From the NCBI GenBank assembly GCA_030040595.1, contig JASHTL010000068.1, positions 1-15,330 on the forward strand: a stretch of 15,330 nucleotides of DNA, in the 5' to 3' direction. The stretch is from Microcaldota archaeon. Lineage in GTDB: Archaea > Micrarchaeota > Micrarchaeia > Micrarchaeales > CABMGC01. Of the stretch, positions 7,551-13,964 are shown one piece after another (position 1 is the first letter of the stretch; each line of letters starts with the position of its first letter). Below the pieces are notes generated by a model, which did not search any database, was not told where the DNA came from, and saw only the letters and a program-made list of their open reading frames with translations. The position numbers were made by a program, and so were the translations under genes.

Positions 7551-8129
7551 ATGGGAATGTATCAACACATAGACAAGACCTTCCAGGACGAGTACAAGAA
7601 CAGGAACGAGATCCTGAAGAAAAGGTTAACCGAGTGGAGGAGCGAGCCGGTAGTCAACAGGGTAGAGCGTCCTACCAACATCGCAAGGGCGAGGAAGCTT
7701 GGCTACAAGGCCAAGGACGGCGTCATTGTCGTAAGGGTAAAGGTAGAGCGCGGACTTAGGAAGAGGCGCAAGATGCGCGGAGGCAGGAAGCCGTCGAAGA
7801 GCGGGCGGTTCTATGCATATAGGAAGTCGCTCCAGTCTATGGCCGAGGAGCGGGCTGCGAGGAAGTTCTCCAACTGCGAGGTGTTGAATTCCTATTACGT
7901 CGGCGAGGACGGCTCCTACAAGTTCTTCGAGACCATACTCATAGACAGGTCGCATCCTGCCATAACCAATGATCCTTATTATGCAAACGTGCTTCAGAAC
8001 AGGGGAAGGGTATACCGCGGAATGACAAGCTCAGGTATAAAGCACCGCGGGATGAGAATGAAGGGCTTCGGAACCATTAGGAATAGGCCGAGCGTGAGGT
8101 CGAGCCAGCGCGGAATACTCAGGGTCTGA
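7551..8129 (+). CDS. rpl15e: Large ribosomal subunit protein L15e
   Basis: L15e (eL15) is an archaeal and eukaryotic protein of the large ribosomal subunit, absent from bacteria, embedded in 23S rRNA. The 192-residue length is typical. Family features include the N-terminal helix with LTEWR, the RPTNIARARKLGYKAKDG segment, the very basic RGLRKRRKMRGGRKPSKSGR stretch, the central KSLQSMAEERAARKFSNCEVLNSYYVGEDG region, DPYYANV and the basic glycine-rich end. ATG 7551 has a GGTGA four bases upstream; an in-frame ATG at 7557 is a possible alternative. It is followed nine bases later by the Pcc1-like gene, so the pair should be one transcript. Confidence 0.96.
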   Translation: MGMYQHIDKTFQDEYKNRNEILKKRLTEWRSEPVVNRVERPTNIARARKLGYKAKDGVIVVRVKVERGLRKRRKMRGGRKPSKSGRFYAYRKSLQSMAEERAARKFSNCEVLNSYYVGEDGSYKFFETILIDRSHPAITNDPYYANVLQNRGRVYRGMTSSGIKHRGMRMKGFGTIRNRPSVRSSQRGILRV

Positions 8130-8138
8130 CGTGTTTCA

Positions 8139-8369
8139 ATGCGCAAAGCGGTGCTCAGGATAGAAATGGAGAATGCGAAGGACTACCTGGGCGTAATCGA
8201 AAAGAAGATAGACTACAAAAGAAGCACGGTCAGGATAACCGGCGACAGTAAGTCCATAACAATAGAGGTGCGCGCAGAGGATCCGAGGGCGCTCCTTGCA
8301 TCTCTCAATGGCGCGCTGAAACAGCTGAGGATTGCCAGCAATGTTGATCTGGACCTTTTAGAGGAGTAA
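8139..8369 (+). CDS. pcc1: Likely KEOPS complex subunit Pcc1
   Basis: A 76-residue protein of the CTAG/Pcc1 type. Pcc1 is the dimerising subunit of KEOPS, which with Kae1, Bud32 and Cgi121 makes the t6A modification on tRNAs reading ANN codons. The pattern fits the small two-helix, three-strand Pcc1 fold: strand, helix, then STVRITGDSKSITIEVRAEDPRALLASLNGALKQLRIA, where the DPRALLASLN helix is the family's most recognisable segment. The length matches (about 75-90 residues). It lies nine bases after L15e and probably shares its mRNA, which suits a translation-linked role. It ends one base before the convergent winged-helix gene. The protein is short, so a structure-based search would firm up the call. 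Confidence 0.72.
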   Translation: MRKAVLRIEMENAKDYLGVIEKKIDYKRSTVRITGDSKSITIEVRAEDPRALLASLNGALKQLRIASNVDLDLLEE

Positions 8370-8370
8370 T

Positions 8371-8817
8371 TTATTGCCTGAATGCGCCGGATGCCGGATC
8401 GTCCCGTTCTTCGTGTAAAACGCCGCGGTGCACAGACTCCAGGACAGGCATGTCTATGAGCGACCTCCTGAAATCCCTAAGGAGCATGACTGCCTCTTCG
8501 CCTTTGCCGGTAAGAAAATACGATTCCTGCCTGGTAAGTCCTGACTGCTCCACGTATCCGCCCTGGAGAAGAAGGCCGATATCTGACCTTATATTATCGG
8601 CTCTCTCTATTCTTTGCCAGTTGTTAAGTAACGTATGTCCGTGCTGGCGTCGAGACATCTCATCTATCGTTAGATTTGGCATGCCCGACGCATGGGCAGT
8701 ATGCATGTTTACCAGAAGCTCTGCTCTTCTCTTAAAAAGCTGAATGTCCTCTCCGTTTGACAGGTCTTTCACAACATCTCCGGGAGCCATCCTTCTGGCA
8801 GCTATTGTGACCGTAAT
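8371..8817 (-). CDS. Winged-helix DNA-binding protein A, probable non-AUG start
   Basis: A predicted cytoplasmic regulator of 139 residues from ATG 8790, or 148 from ATT 8817. The core looks like a winged helix: helix ERADNIRSDIGLLLQGGYVE followed by a wing ending in SYFLTGKGEEA. It is paralogous to the next gene: NIRSDIGLLLQGGYV matches DVRSDLKHFVDLGYV, and YFLTGKG matches FSLTSKG. The resemblance continues upstream of ATG 8790: codons 8814-8793 encode TVTIAARR, aligning with the paralog's MTLVTRR before a shared Met. The only in-frame start-like codons that keep this region are ATT 8817 and ATA 8826; ATA 8805 would keep part of it. A TATA box about 32 bases before 8817 fits. If ATG 8790 is used instead, it has a 30-base leader. 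No target is known. Confidence 0.7.
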   Translation of the reverse strand: MTVTIAARRMAPGDVVKDLSNGEDIQLFKRRAELLVNMHTAHASGMPNLTIDEMSRRQHGHTLLNNWQRIERADNIRSDIGLLLQGGYVEQSGLTRQESYFLTGKGEEAVMLLRDFRRSLIDMPVLESVHRGVLHEERDDPASGAFRQ

Positions 8818-8843
8818 ATCCCCTATTTACTTTAGGCTTTAGT

Positions 8844-8853
8844 GTATATATAA
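8844..8853 (-). promoter_or_regulatory. TATA box for winged-helix protein A
   Basis: The minus strand reads TTATATATAC, a strong TATA box. Its centre is about 32 bases before ATT 8817 and about 59 before ATG 8790. Directly upstream lies the nested palindrome at 8861-8894. Confidence 0.6.
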
Positions 8854-8860
8854 TCTTTTG

Positions 8861-8894
8861 CATTCTTCGAATACCCTATTCTAAGTGAAGAATG
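8861..8894. repeat. Nested palindrome, operator or terminator candidate
   Basis: The outer arms CATTCTTC (8861-8868) and GAAGAATG (8887-8894) are perfect 8-base inverted repeats. Continuous with the left arm is an inner perfect inverted repeat, GAATA-CCC-TATTC (8869-8881), leaving a 5-base bulge TAAGT. It lies seven bases upstream of the TATA box for winged-helix protein A, where an operator or activator site would be expected, and 39 bases after the stop of winged-helix protein B, so it could instead act in the 3' end of that mRNA. Confidence 0.6.
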
Positions 8895-8907
8895 CGGCCT
8901 AAGGTCG

Positions 8908-8926
8908 CGGGCGGTGCAGGCGCCCG
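8908..8926. repeat. GC-rich inverted repeat after winged-helix gene B
   Basis: CGGGCG (8908-8913) and CGCCCG (8921-8926) form a perfect 6-bp stem with a 7-base loop, seven bases beyond the stop codon at 8933. It could fold in the 3' untranslated region of the minus-strand transcript. No oligo-T run follows, so it is not a clear archaeal terminator. The local base composition is far more GC-rich than the rest of this gap. Confidence 0.4.
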
Positions 8927-8932
8927 GTAATT

Positions 8933-9331
8933 TCAGTGCGATTGAGGCCTGAGATTTAACCGGAGCGAGTGGTTCGATGCCAAGTTAATCTCGGAGATAG
9001 CCTCTAATGCAGCAATGCCTTTGGAAGTCAGTGAAAAGAGGGCGACAGTCTCACCGGAACCGTTGCTCCTGGCCCCGTCGCTCTCGGTAACGTATCCCAA
9101 GTCCACAAAGTGCTTAAGGTCCGATCTTACGTCAGGCTCATAGTAAGGGTGCTTGAGCCTCTGGCCTATTGCCATAATCCCTTCAGGGTTTGGGCTTAGA
9201 GCCTTAAGCACCTCTATTCTCCTTGGCAAGAAGCTTACCGTGCCAAACCTGTGGTATAGGTTGATGTCAAAGTTGGTTGTCAAGGAGTCAATTACCTCTT
9301 TTACAGGCATCCTCCTAGTTACAAGTGTCAT
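8933..9331 (-). CDS. Winged-helix DNA-binding protein B (paralog of A)
   Basis: A predicted winged-helix regulator of 132 residues. RRIEVLKALSPNPEGIMAIGQ is helix 1 and its turn, the EPDVRSDLKHFVDLGYVTES segment is the recognition helix and following strand, and GETVALFSLTSKGIAALEAI is the wing and closing helix. It shares its whole layout with the adjacent protein A, including the N-terminal RRM-DI-L-R pattern, so the two probably arose by duplication. Starts at 9343, 9331 and 9310 are possible. 9331 is preferred because the TATA box lies about 28 bases upstream, implying a leaderless mRNA; 9310 has a purine-rich AGGAGG touching the codon, too close to act as a ribosome site. It is divergent from L3, so it may regulate itself or the ribosomal operon; that is inference. 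Confidence 0.75.
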   Translation of the reverse strand: MTLVTRRMPVKEVIDSLTTNFDINLYHRFGTVSFLPRRIEVLKALSPNPEGIMAIGQRLKHPYYEPDVRSDLKHFVDLGYVTESDGARSNGSGETVALFSLTSKGIAALEAISEINLASNHSLRLNLRPQSH

Positions 9332-9353
9332 AATAATGAACATCCTATTTCAA

Positions 9354-9363
9354 CATATATAAA
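9354..9363 (-). promoter_or_regulatory. TATA box for winged-helix protein B
   Basis: The minus strand reads TTTATATATG, centred about 28 bases before ATG 9331. It forms one half of a divergent promoter region with the L3 promoter about 30 bases away. AAGCCTT occurs as a direct repeat at 9362-9368 and 9389-9395, touching both TATA boxes. Confidence 0.65.
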
Positions 9364-9393
9364 GCCTTTTTCCGTTTTTGAGAAAAGTAAGCC

Positions 9394-9402
9394 TTATAAA
9401 TA
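9394..9402 (+). promoter_or_regulatory. TATA box of the S10-type ribosomal operon
   Basis: TTATAAATA predicts transcription from about 9424, leaving a leader of about 46 bases before L3. It is the only strong plus-strand promoter signal before L3 and probably drives the whole cluster. Confidence 0.65.
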
Positions 9403-9430
9403 TGTTCTGAGGATATTACCTTGCAGCTAA

Positions 9431-9467
9431 TTGTTATCTTCAAAGGTAACTCTCAGTCAGGTAACAA
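9431..9467 (+). promoter_or_regulatory. L3 leader with two mutually exclusive hairpins
   Basis: The leader carries AGGTAAC twice, at 9444-9450 and 9459-9465. GTTATCT at 9433-9439 is complementary to both (one G-U pair). Pairing with the first copy gives a 7-bp hairpin with a TCAA loop. Pairing with the second extends to 9 bp, TTGTTATCT (9431-9439) with AGGTAACAA (9459-9467), and buries the AGGT Shine-Dalgarno in front of ATG 9470. The two folds exclude each other, as in translational switches. Seen by eye; no folding energies were computed. Confidence 0.45.
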
Positions 9468-9469
9468 AC

Positions 9470-10441
9470 ATGGTCAGCATGAGGAAAGGCTCTCTCGAAT
9501 TCTGGCCGCACAGGAGGGCCCAGAGACAGATGCCAAGAGTCAGGTCTTGGCCTTCGGTAGCGGAGCAGGGTTTCCTCGGCTTCTTAGGCGTCAAGGCCGG
9601 CATGACGCATGTAACAATGATCGACGACTCTGAGTCGCCGGCCAAAGGCACCGAGGTCTCCAGGGCCGTTACAGTCATCGAGATGCCAAAGGTATACTTA
9701 TACGGCGTACGCGCATACAGGACCAACTATCTTTACAACGAACCCTTTTCAGAAGTCTATGACGCCAACCTTGCAAAGCGCGTCGGCATAAACGCTGTAA
9801 AGAAGAACGACCTTGCTACTCTCAAGGAGAAGGCAGGCGAGTTCAATGACATACGCGCACTTTTCTTTGCCGACCAGAGCAACCTGGGCTTCGGGAACAA
9901 GCGTGTTATGCGCTTCGAGACGCCTGTGGGAGGCAAGGACAATTCCGACAAGATAGCGTTCATAGAAAAATGGCTAGGCAAGGAGATAAAGGCCAGCGAC
10001 GTGCTGAACGTCGGCGATTATATCGACGTTACCTCGATATCAAAAGGGAAGGGCTGGGCAGGAGTAATTAAGAGATTCGGAGTATCCAGGCAGTACAGGA
10101 AAGCAACAGGAAAAGTCCGCCACGTAGGTGTTCTCGGGGCGTGGCATCCTGCGAAGGTTCTTTACACTGTGCCGCACGCCGGCCACATGGGCTACAACTA
10201 CAGGACTGAGATCAACAAGAGGATACTTAAGATGGGCACTTCTGCCGAAGTGGCCTCAATCAACGTGAAGGGCGGATTCCCAAACTTCGGATCTGTAAAG
10301 AACGATTTCATAGTTGTCGACGGGTCTCTGCCAGGACCGGCAAAGAGAATGCTCAGGATAAGGAAGGCGCTGAGGGCCACGGAGAAGGTGAAGGTTCCGC
10401 AGATACAGTACGTATCGATAGCTTCAAAGCAGGGTGCATGA
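9470..10441 (+). CDS. rpl3: Large ribosomal subunit protein L3
   Basis: L3 (uL3) nucleates early large-subunit assembly and reaches toward the peptidyl transferase centre. The 323-residue protein matches the archaeal form: N-terminal RKGSLEFWPHRRAQRQ, GFLGVKAGMTHV, the GKGWAGVIKRFG loop, the PHAGHMGYNYRTEINKRILKMG segment and the C-terminal GSLPGPAKRMLRIRKA. The frame is open further upstream to a TTG at 9431, but archaeal L3 begins close to the RKGS motif, so ATG 9470 (or 9479) is right. An AGGT Shine-Dalgarno lies seven bases before 9470. It is the first gene of the S10-type operon and its stop overlaps the L4 start (ATGA). Confidence 0.96.
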   Translation: MVSMRKGSLEFWPHRRAQRQMPRVRSWPSVAEQGFLGFLGVKAGMTHVTMIDDSESPAKGTEVSRAVTVIEMPKVYLYGVRAYRTNYLYNEPFSEVYDANLAKRVGINAVKKNDLATLKEKAGEFNDIRALFFADQSNLGFGNKRVMRFETPVGGKDNSDKIAFIEKWLGKEIKASDVLNVGDYIDVTSISKGKGWAGVIKRFGVSRQYRKATGKVRHVGVLGAWHPAKVLYTVPHAGHMGYNYRTEINKRILKMGTSAEVASINVKGGFPNFGSVKNDFIVVDGSLPGPAKRMLRIRKALRATEKVKVPQIQYVSIASKQGA

Positions 10442-11253
10442 TCATGGAAGTAGCGTTATATCATCTTGACGGGAAGAGCTCGGGCAACGTTTCGCTGCCT
10501 CACGTCTTCGAGGGCGAGTACCGGGCCGACCTGCTCAGGAGGGCCTTGCTTGCAGAGCAGAGCCTTGCTTACCAACCCCAGGCCCACTCGGTCATGGCTG
10601 GTATCGACACCACAGCAGTATACGTCGGCAGATACGACGCGAGCTGGAGAAGGGGCAGGCACATGGGCCAGGCGATAAGGCCAAGGCAGGCCCTTGGAGG
10701 AGGCGCACAGGGAGACGTGAGAAGAATACCCTCAGCAACGAAAGGAAGAAGGGCACACCCACACAAACTCGAGAGGAAGATTATCGAGAACATAAACAGG
10801 AAGGAGTATGTGCGTGCCCTGGAATCTGCAATTGCCGGATGCGCCAAGGTCGAGATCGTTAAACTAAACCACTCTTTAGGCAAGTCAGTACCGATAGTCA
10901 TTGAAGACTCCATCGAGAAGGTGGCAAAGACAAAGGACCTCATGAAAGTGCTCGATGCGCTTGGGCTGGAGAAGGAGCTCGAGAGGTCCCATTCCCCTTC
11001 CAGGAGAAAGGGCATAAGAAGGGCCGCAGTACAGAGGAGATTCAGGAAGAATGTGCTTATAGTCGTATCCGATTCAGGAAAAATAGGAAAAGCGGGGCGG
11101 AACATACCAGGTCTAGATGTCTCTGACGTTAAATCACTTACCGTTGAAAAACTCGCGCCTGGCTCGAACCCGAGAGTCACTATTTGGAGCGAGGGAGCGG
11201 CAAAATCTCTCGAAAAGGCACTCGCAGACTCGAATATAGGGATAAAGGCATGA
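10438..11253 (+). CDS. rpl4: Large ribosomal subunit protein L4 (L4e-type)
   Basis: L4 (uL4) binds domain I of 23S rRNA and lines the peptide exit tunnel with a long loop. The 271-residue length fits archaeal L4. The tunnel-loop region is clear: RRGRHMGQAIRPRQALGGG, then GDVRRIPSATKGRRAHPH, followed by LERKIIENINRKEYVRALESAIA, as in the L4e/L1e family. Near the C-terminus NVLIVVSDSGKIGKAGRNIPG matches the conserved strand before the loop with basic residues. The start at 10438 overlaps the L3 stop in an ATGA arrangement, which suggests coupled translation; ATG 10444 is a possible alternative that would drop two residues. Confidence 0.95.
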   Translation: MIMEVALYHLDGKSSGNVSLPHVFEGEYRADLLRRALLAEQSLAYQPQAHSVMAGIDTTAVYVGRYDASWRRGRHMGQAIRPRQALGGGAQGDVRRIPSATKGRRAHPHKLERKIIENINRKEYVRALESAIAGCAKVEIVKLNHSLGKSVPIVIEDSIEKVAKTKDLMKVLDALGLEKELERSHSPSRRKGIRRAAVQRRFRKNVLIVVSDSGKIGKAGRNIPGLDVSDVKSLTVEKLAPGSNPRVTIWSEGAAKSLEKALADSNIGIKA

Positions 11254-11257
11254 TTGC

Positions 11258-11509
11258 ATGAACGCGCTATTGTACCCGATCGCAACAGAAAAGGTCCTCG
11301 GAGCAGTGGACAGGGACAACGCAATAGTCTACGTAGTCGACATGAGGGCGAACAAGAAGCAGATAAAGGAGGAGTTTGAAAAGATGTTCAATGTCAAAGT
11401 CGAGAGCATCAACACCTCGATAACGATAAAGAACATGAAGAAGGCATACATAAGGATCAACAAGGCGTCGAAGGCGAGCGACATCGCAAGGAGGCTGAAA
11501 CTGGTATAG
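11258..11509 (+). CDS. rpl23: Large ribosomal subunit protein L23
   Basis: L23 (uL23) sits at the peptide exit of the tunnel and is the docking site for SRP and nascent-chain factors. At 83 residues it is the compact archaeal form. The family pattern is complete: YPIATEKVL at the start, ANKKQIKEEFEKMFNVKVESINT in the middle, and KKAYIRINKASKASDIARRL at the end. It starts four bases after the L4 stop and is nine bases from L2, so it is inside one operon. Confidence 0.95.
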   Translation: MNALLYPIATEKVLGAVDRDNAIVYVVDMRANKKQIKEEFEKMFNVKVESINTSITIKNMKKAYIRINKASKASDIARRLKLV

Positions 11510-11518
11510 CTGGTGTTT

Positions 11519-12238
11519 ATGGGAAAGATGATTCGTGTACAGAGGAGGGGAAAGGGCAGCCACTCTTTCACCAACCCGCCCAACACGTACAAGGCGGAGG
11601 TAGCCTTCGGCAAGCCCGTTGGCGAGAACAAGCAAGTTGGAGAGGTCATCGAGTTCATAGACGACCCGGGCCATTCTGCGCCGCTTATGCGGATCAAGTA
11701 TGATGATCTTCGCGAGAACATACTCATTGCGCCAGAGGGAATAAAGATAGGAGACAGGATACAGGAGGGCAGGAACGCCGACGTTCTGCTGGGCAGCATA
11801 CTGCCTCTCGGAAGCATACCAGACGGAATGCTGATTTACAACATAGAGGTCACGCCGGGAGACGGAGGCAGGATGGCAAGGGCTTCAGGAAGCTATGCTA
11901 CTGTGCTGGCACACTCAGGAGAGAAGGTGAGCGTGATGATGCCTTCGAAAAAGACGCTTTACATGAGTTCCGAGTGCCGCGCCGAGATAGGAGCAGTGGC
12001 AGGAGGAGGCAAGGAGGCGCAGCCGATACTAAAGGCCGGCAAGCACCACTACATGATGCACGCTGTCAACGGCTATTGGCCTGGCCACCGCGGAGTCAAG
12101 TCGAACCCTGTCGACCACCCGTTCGGAGGCAAGCAGCACCACAAGGGCTTCTCGTCAATGGTCTCGCGCAACGCGCCGCCTGGAGCGAAGGTTGGCCACA
12201 TCGCAGCAAGGAGGGTAGGAAGACGAAAGAGAGGATGA
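11519..12238 (+). CDS. rpl2: Large ribosomal subunit protein L2
   Basis: L2 (uL2) is essential for subunit association and the peptidyl transferase centre. The 239-residue protein starts MGKMIRVQRRGKGSHSF, the normal archaeal N-terminus; the frame extends two codons upstream to a GTG at 11513, but ATG 11519 fits the family. The conserved C-terminal region AVNGYWPGHRGVKSNPVDHPFGGKQHHKGF carries the key histidine of the NPVDH motif; the HPFGG version, rather than bacterial HPHGG, is archaeal. GGTG at 11512-11515 is the only Shine-Dalgarno candidate and is rather close. Nothing looks truncated. Confidence 0.95.
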   Translation: MGKMIRVQRRGKGSHSFTNPPNTYKAEVAFGKPVGENKQVGEVIEFIDDPGHSAPLMRIKYDDLRENILIAPEGIKIGDRIQEGRNADVLLGSILPLGSIPDGMLIYNIEVTPGDGGRMARASGSYATVLAHSGEKVSVMMPSKKTLYMSSECRAEIGAVAGGGKEAQPILKAGKHHYMMHAVNGYWPGHRGVKSNPVDHPFGGKQHHKGFSSMVSRNAPPGAKVGHIAARRVGRRKRG

Positions 12239-12242
12239 TAAC

Positions 12243-12635
12243 ATGGCAAGGATATTCACATTCAGAGGCAAGAACCCGGAGGAATTCAAGACTATGAAGC
12301 TGGAGCAGTACCTGCCTCTGGTAACATCAAGGCAGAGAAGGGCAATAAAGCGCATGGGCGTACAGTACAAGGAGCTTGTCGCGGCAGTAGAGAGTGCAAA
12401 GAAGGAGGGAAGCAACGGACCCATAAGGACGAGGGCAAGGGAGGCAGTAATACTTCCATCGTGGCTCGGGATGAGGATTGCAGTGCACAACGGCAAGGAG
12501 TACAAGGAGTTCGAGATAAGGACGGAGATGCTCGGCCACAGGCTGGGCGAGTACTCGTTCACTACAAAGCACGTGCAGCACTCCGCGCCTGGAATAAGGG
12601 CAACTCGCGGAAGCAAGTTCCTAGCGGTGAAATGA
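12243..12635 (+). CDS. rps19: Small ribosomal subunit protein S19
   Basis: S19 (uS19) binds 16S rRNA in the head of the small subunit with S13. The 130-residue length is normal for archaea, whose S19 carries an N-terminal extension compared with bacteria. Landmarks are the LEQYLPLVTSRQRRAIKRM segment, REAVILPSWLGMRIAVHNGKEY, and the C-terminal EMLGHRLGEYSFT followed by HSAPGIRATRGSKF. It begins four bases after the L2 stop and its own stop overlaps the first possible L22 start, as expected for coupled genes. Confidence 0.95.
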   Translation: MARIFTFRGKNPEEFKTMKLEQYLPLVTSRQRRAIKRMGVQYKELVAAVESAKKEGSNGPIRTRAREAVILPSWLGMRIAVHNGKEYKEFEIRTEMLGHRLGEYSFTTKHVQHSAPGIRATRGSKFLAVK

Positions 12636-12637
12636 TG

Positions 12638-13273
12638 ATGAGATACTCGTTCAACCAGGAAAGGGAAGGCCTTGTCTTCGCGCAGCGCTACGACATGAAC
12701 GTGAGCTTCAAGGACCTTGTGGCTGTCTGCGACGCGGTGCGCTACCTCAAGGCATCGATGGCACTCGAGACCCTTGACGGCGTGATAACGATGGAGATGC
12801 CAATAATATACAAGAGGTACTCGAAGCACATGGGCGCAAGGCATGAGCTCGGAGGCAGGAAGGGCGCGTATCCCGTGAAGGCGGCGAAGGAAGTAAGGCT
12901 CGCGATACTCAACGCCATTGGCAACGCCAAGAACAAGGGCCTTGACGGCGAAGATATGGTAATAGTACACTCTTCTGCAAACAAGACGAGAATCGAGAGA
13001 AGGTATCCGTCGAAGGGAAGCATAAGCTGGGGCAGGGGCATGTACGGCAGGGGAGCGATAAACCACAGCGACATAGAGTACGCAAAGGTCGAGATAGCCC
13101 TTGGCAATGGCGATGAGAAGGGAATCACTGAAACGATGAAATACATGGTGAAGCGCAGAGAAAGGAAGGCTGCTTTGCCTGTGAAAAAGGTCGTCAAGCC
13201 TGCCCCGAAACAGAAGAATGATAAGAAACAGGAAAAGCCTGCCGAGAAGGAGAAGGCAAAGGTAACGGCGTGA
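12638..13273 (+). CDS. rpl22: Large ribosomal subunit protein L22 with lysine-rich tail
   Basis: L22 (uL22) spans the large subunit and lines the exit tunnel with a beta-hairpin. The core contains the helix SFKDLVAVCDAVRYLKASMALETL, GGRKGAYPVKAAKEVRLAILNAIGNAKNKG, and the hairpin around RIERRYPSKGSISWGRGMYGRGAI. Three ATG codons occur in a row (12632, 12635, 12638, of which the first and third share this frame as M-M-M); 12638 has GGTGA (12626-12630) seven bases upstream, whereas 12632 is only one base from it. At about 211 residues it is longer than the usual 150-160; the excess is a disordered tail from about residue 168, rich in Lys, Pro and Ala. The tail may bind rRNA or be lineage-specific. 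Confidence 0.93.
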   Translation: MRYSFNQEREGLVFAQRYDMNVSFKDLVAVCDAVRYLKASMALETLDGVITMEMPIIYKRYSKHMGARHELGGRKGAYPVKAAKEVRLAILNAIGNAKNKGLDGEDMVIVHSSANKTRIERRYPSKGSISWGRGMYGRGAINHSDIEYAKVEIALGNGDEKGITETMKYMVKRRERKAALPVKKVVKPAPKQKNDKKQEKPAEKEKAKVTA

Positions 13274-13277
13274 TTGA

Positions 13278-13922
13278 TTGGTAGTAGAGAGGAAGTTCGT
13301 AGAGGACCTGATGATCAAGTACAGGATCTCGAAGTATCTTGAGAAGGAGCTTATGAGGGCCGGATTCTCAAGGGTAGAGATACAGAAGACTCCGGTGATA
13401 ACAAGGATAACCACATATGTCACGAACCCGGGAAGGGTCATTGGCAGAGGGGGAGAGACCATTGACGCAATAACTGACAGCATGAAGAAGAAGTTCAAGG
13501 TCGAGAACCCGCAGATAAGCGTTGCAGAGGTCAAGAACCAGCGCCTCGAGCCGCGCCTTGTCGCAAGGTACATAGCGAACTCGCTAGAGAGGGGCATGAA
13601 CGCAAGAAGGCTGCTTCACTCGATGATAAAGGAGATAATGAACAACGGCGCGCTAGGCGCGGAGATCGTGGCAACGGGGAAGCTGGCTGCGAAGGGCGCA
13701 AGGGCAAAGCAGATGAAGGTCAGGCTCGGATACCTGCCAAAGGCTGGAAACGTAACGAAGCTGGTAGACGAGGCGAAGGTGACGTCATACCCGAAGTACG
13801 GCGCGATAGGCTTGCAGGTGAGAATCGTGCAGCCTGGCACAGTCTTCCCGCACATGAAGGTCAAGAAGGTGGAACTGCCGAAGAGCATAGCAGCGGCAGG
13901 TACGACCGCACCCAAACAGTGA
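13278..13922 (+). CDS. rps3: Small ribosomal subunit protein S3, TTG start
   Basis: S3 (uS3) lies at the mRNA entry tunnel of the small subunit. The 214-residue protein has the archaeal N-terminus ERKFVEDLMIKYRISKYLEKELMRAGF, a KH domain whose GxxG loop is VIGRGG within GRVIGRGGETIDAIT, and the C-terminal domain with ARYIANSLERGMNARR and the GAEIVATGKLAAKGARAKQMKVRLGY signature. There is no ATG before ERKFV; TTG at 13278 gives MVVERKFV, the normal family N-terminus, four bases after the L22 stop, with a partial GTGAT ribosome site just upstream. A short Ala/Thr/Lys-rich tail ends the protein. Confidence 0.95.
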   Translation: MVVERKFVEDLMIKYRISKYLEKELMRAGFSRVEIQKTPVITRITTYVTNPGRVIGRGGETIDAITDSMKKKFKVENPQISVAEVKNQRLEPRLVARYIANSLERGMNARRLLHSMIKEIMNNGALGAEIVATGKLAAKGARAKQMKVRLGYLPKAGNVTKLVDEAKVTSYPKYGAIGLQVRIVQPGTVFPHMKVKKVELPKSIAAAGTTAPKQ

Positions 13923-13930
13923 CCTTTAGG

Positions 13931-13938
13931 TTTATATA
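13931..13938 (+). promoter_or_regulatory. Internal TATA box before L29
   Basis: TTTATATA in the 42-base gap after S3 is centred about 30 bases before ATG 13965. It predicts an extra promoter inside the ribosomal operon giving a nearly leaderless L29-aIF1 transcript. An ATG at 13938 that extends the L29 frame lies at the edge of this box and is not a plausible start. Confidence 0.55.
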
Positions 13939-13964
13939 TGAGAAACGGCCCAGAAGTGTTTGAT

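Noticed and set aside
9431..9469. TTG at 9431 as the L3 start
   Set aside because: It would add 13 residues absent from archaeal L3 and place the coding start inside the leader hairpin; ATG 9470 has a Shine-Dalgarno.
12461..12637. Upstream extension of the L22 frame to 12461
   Set aside because: It overlaps S19 in another frame, and the conserved L22 sequence begins at the ATG cluster at 12632-12640.
12155..13597. 480-codon minus-strand open frame opposite S19, L22 and S3
   Set aside because: It lies wholly antisense to well-identified ribosomal protein genes, so it is a composition artefact.
13938..13964. ATG 13938 as the L29 start
   Set aside because: It overlaps the TATA box and adds residues not found in L29.
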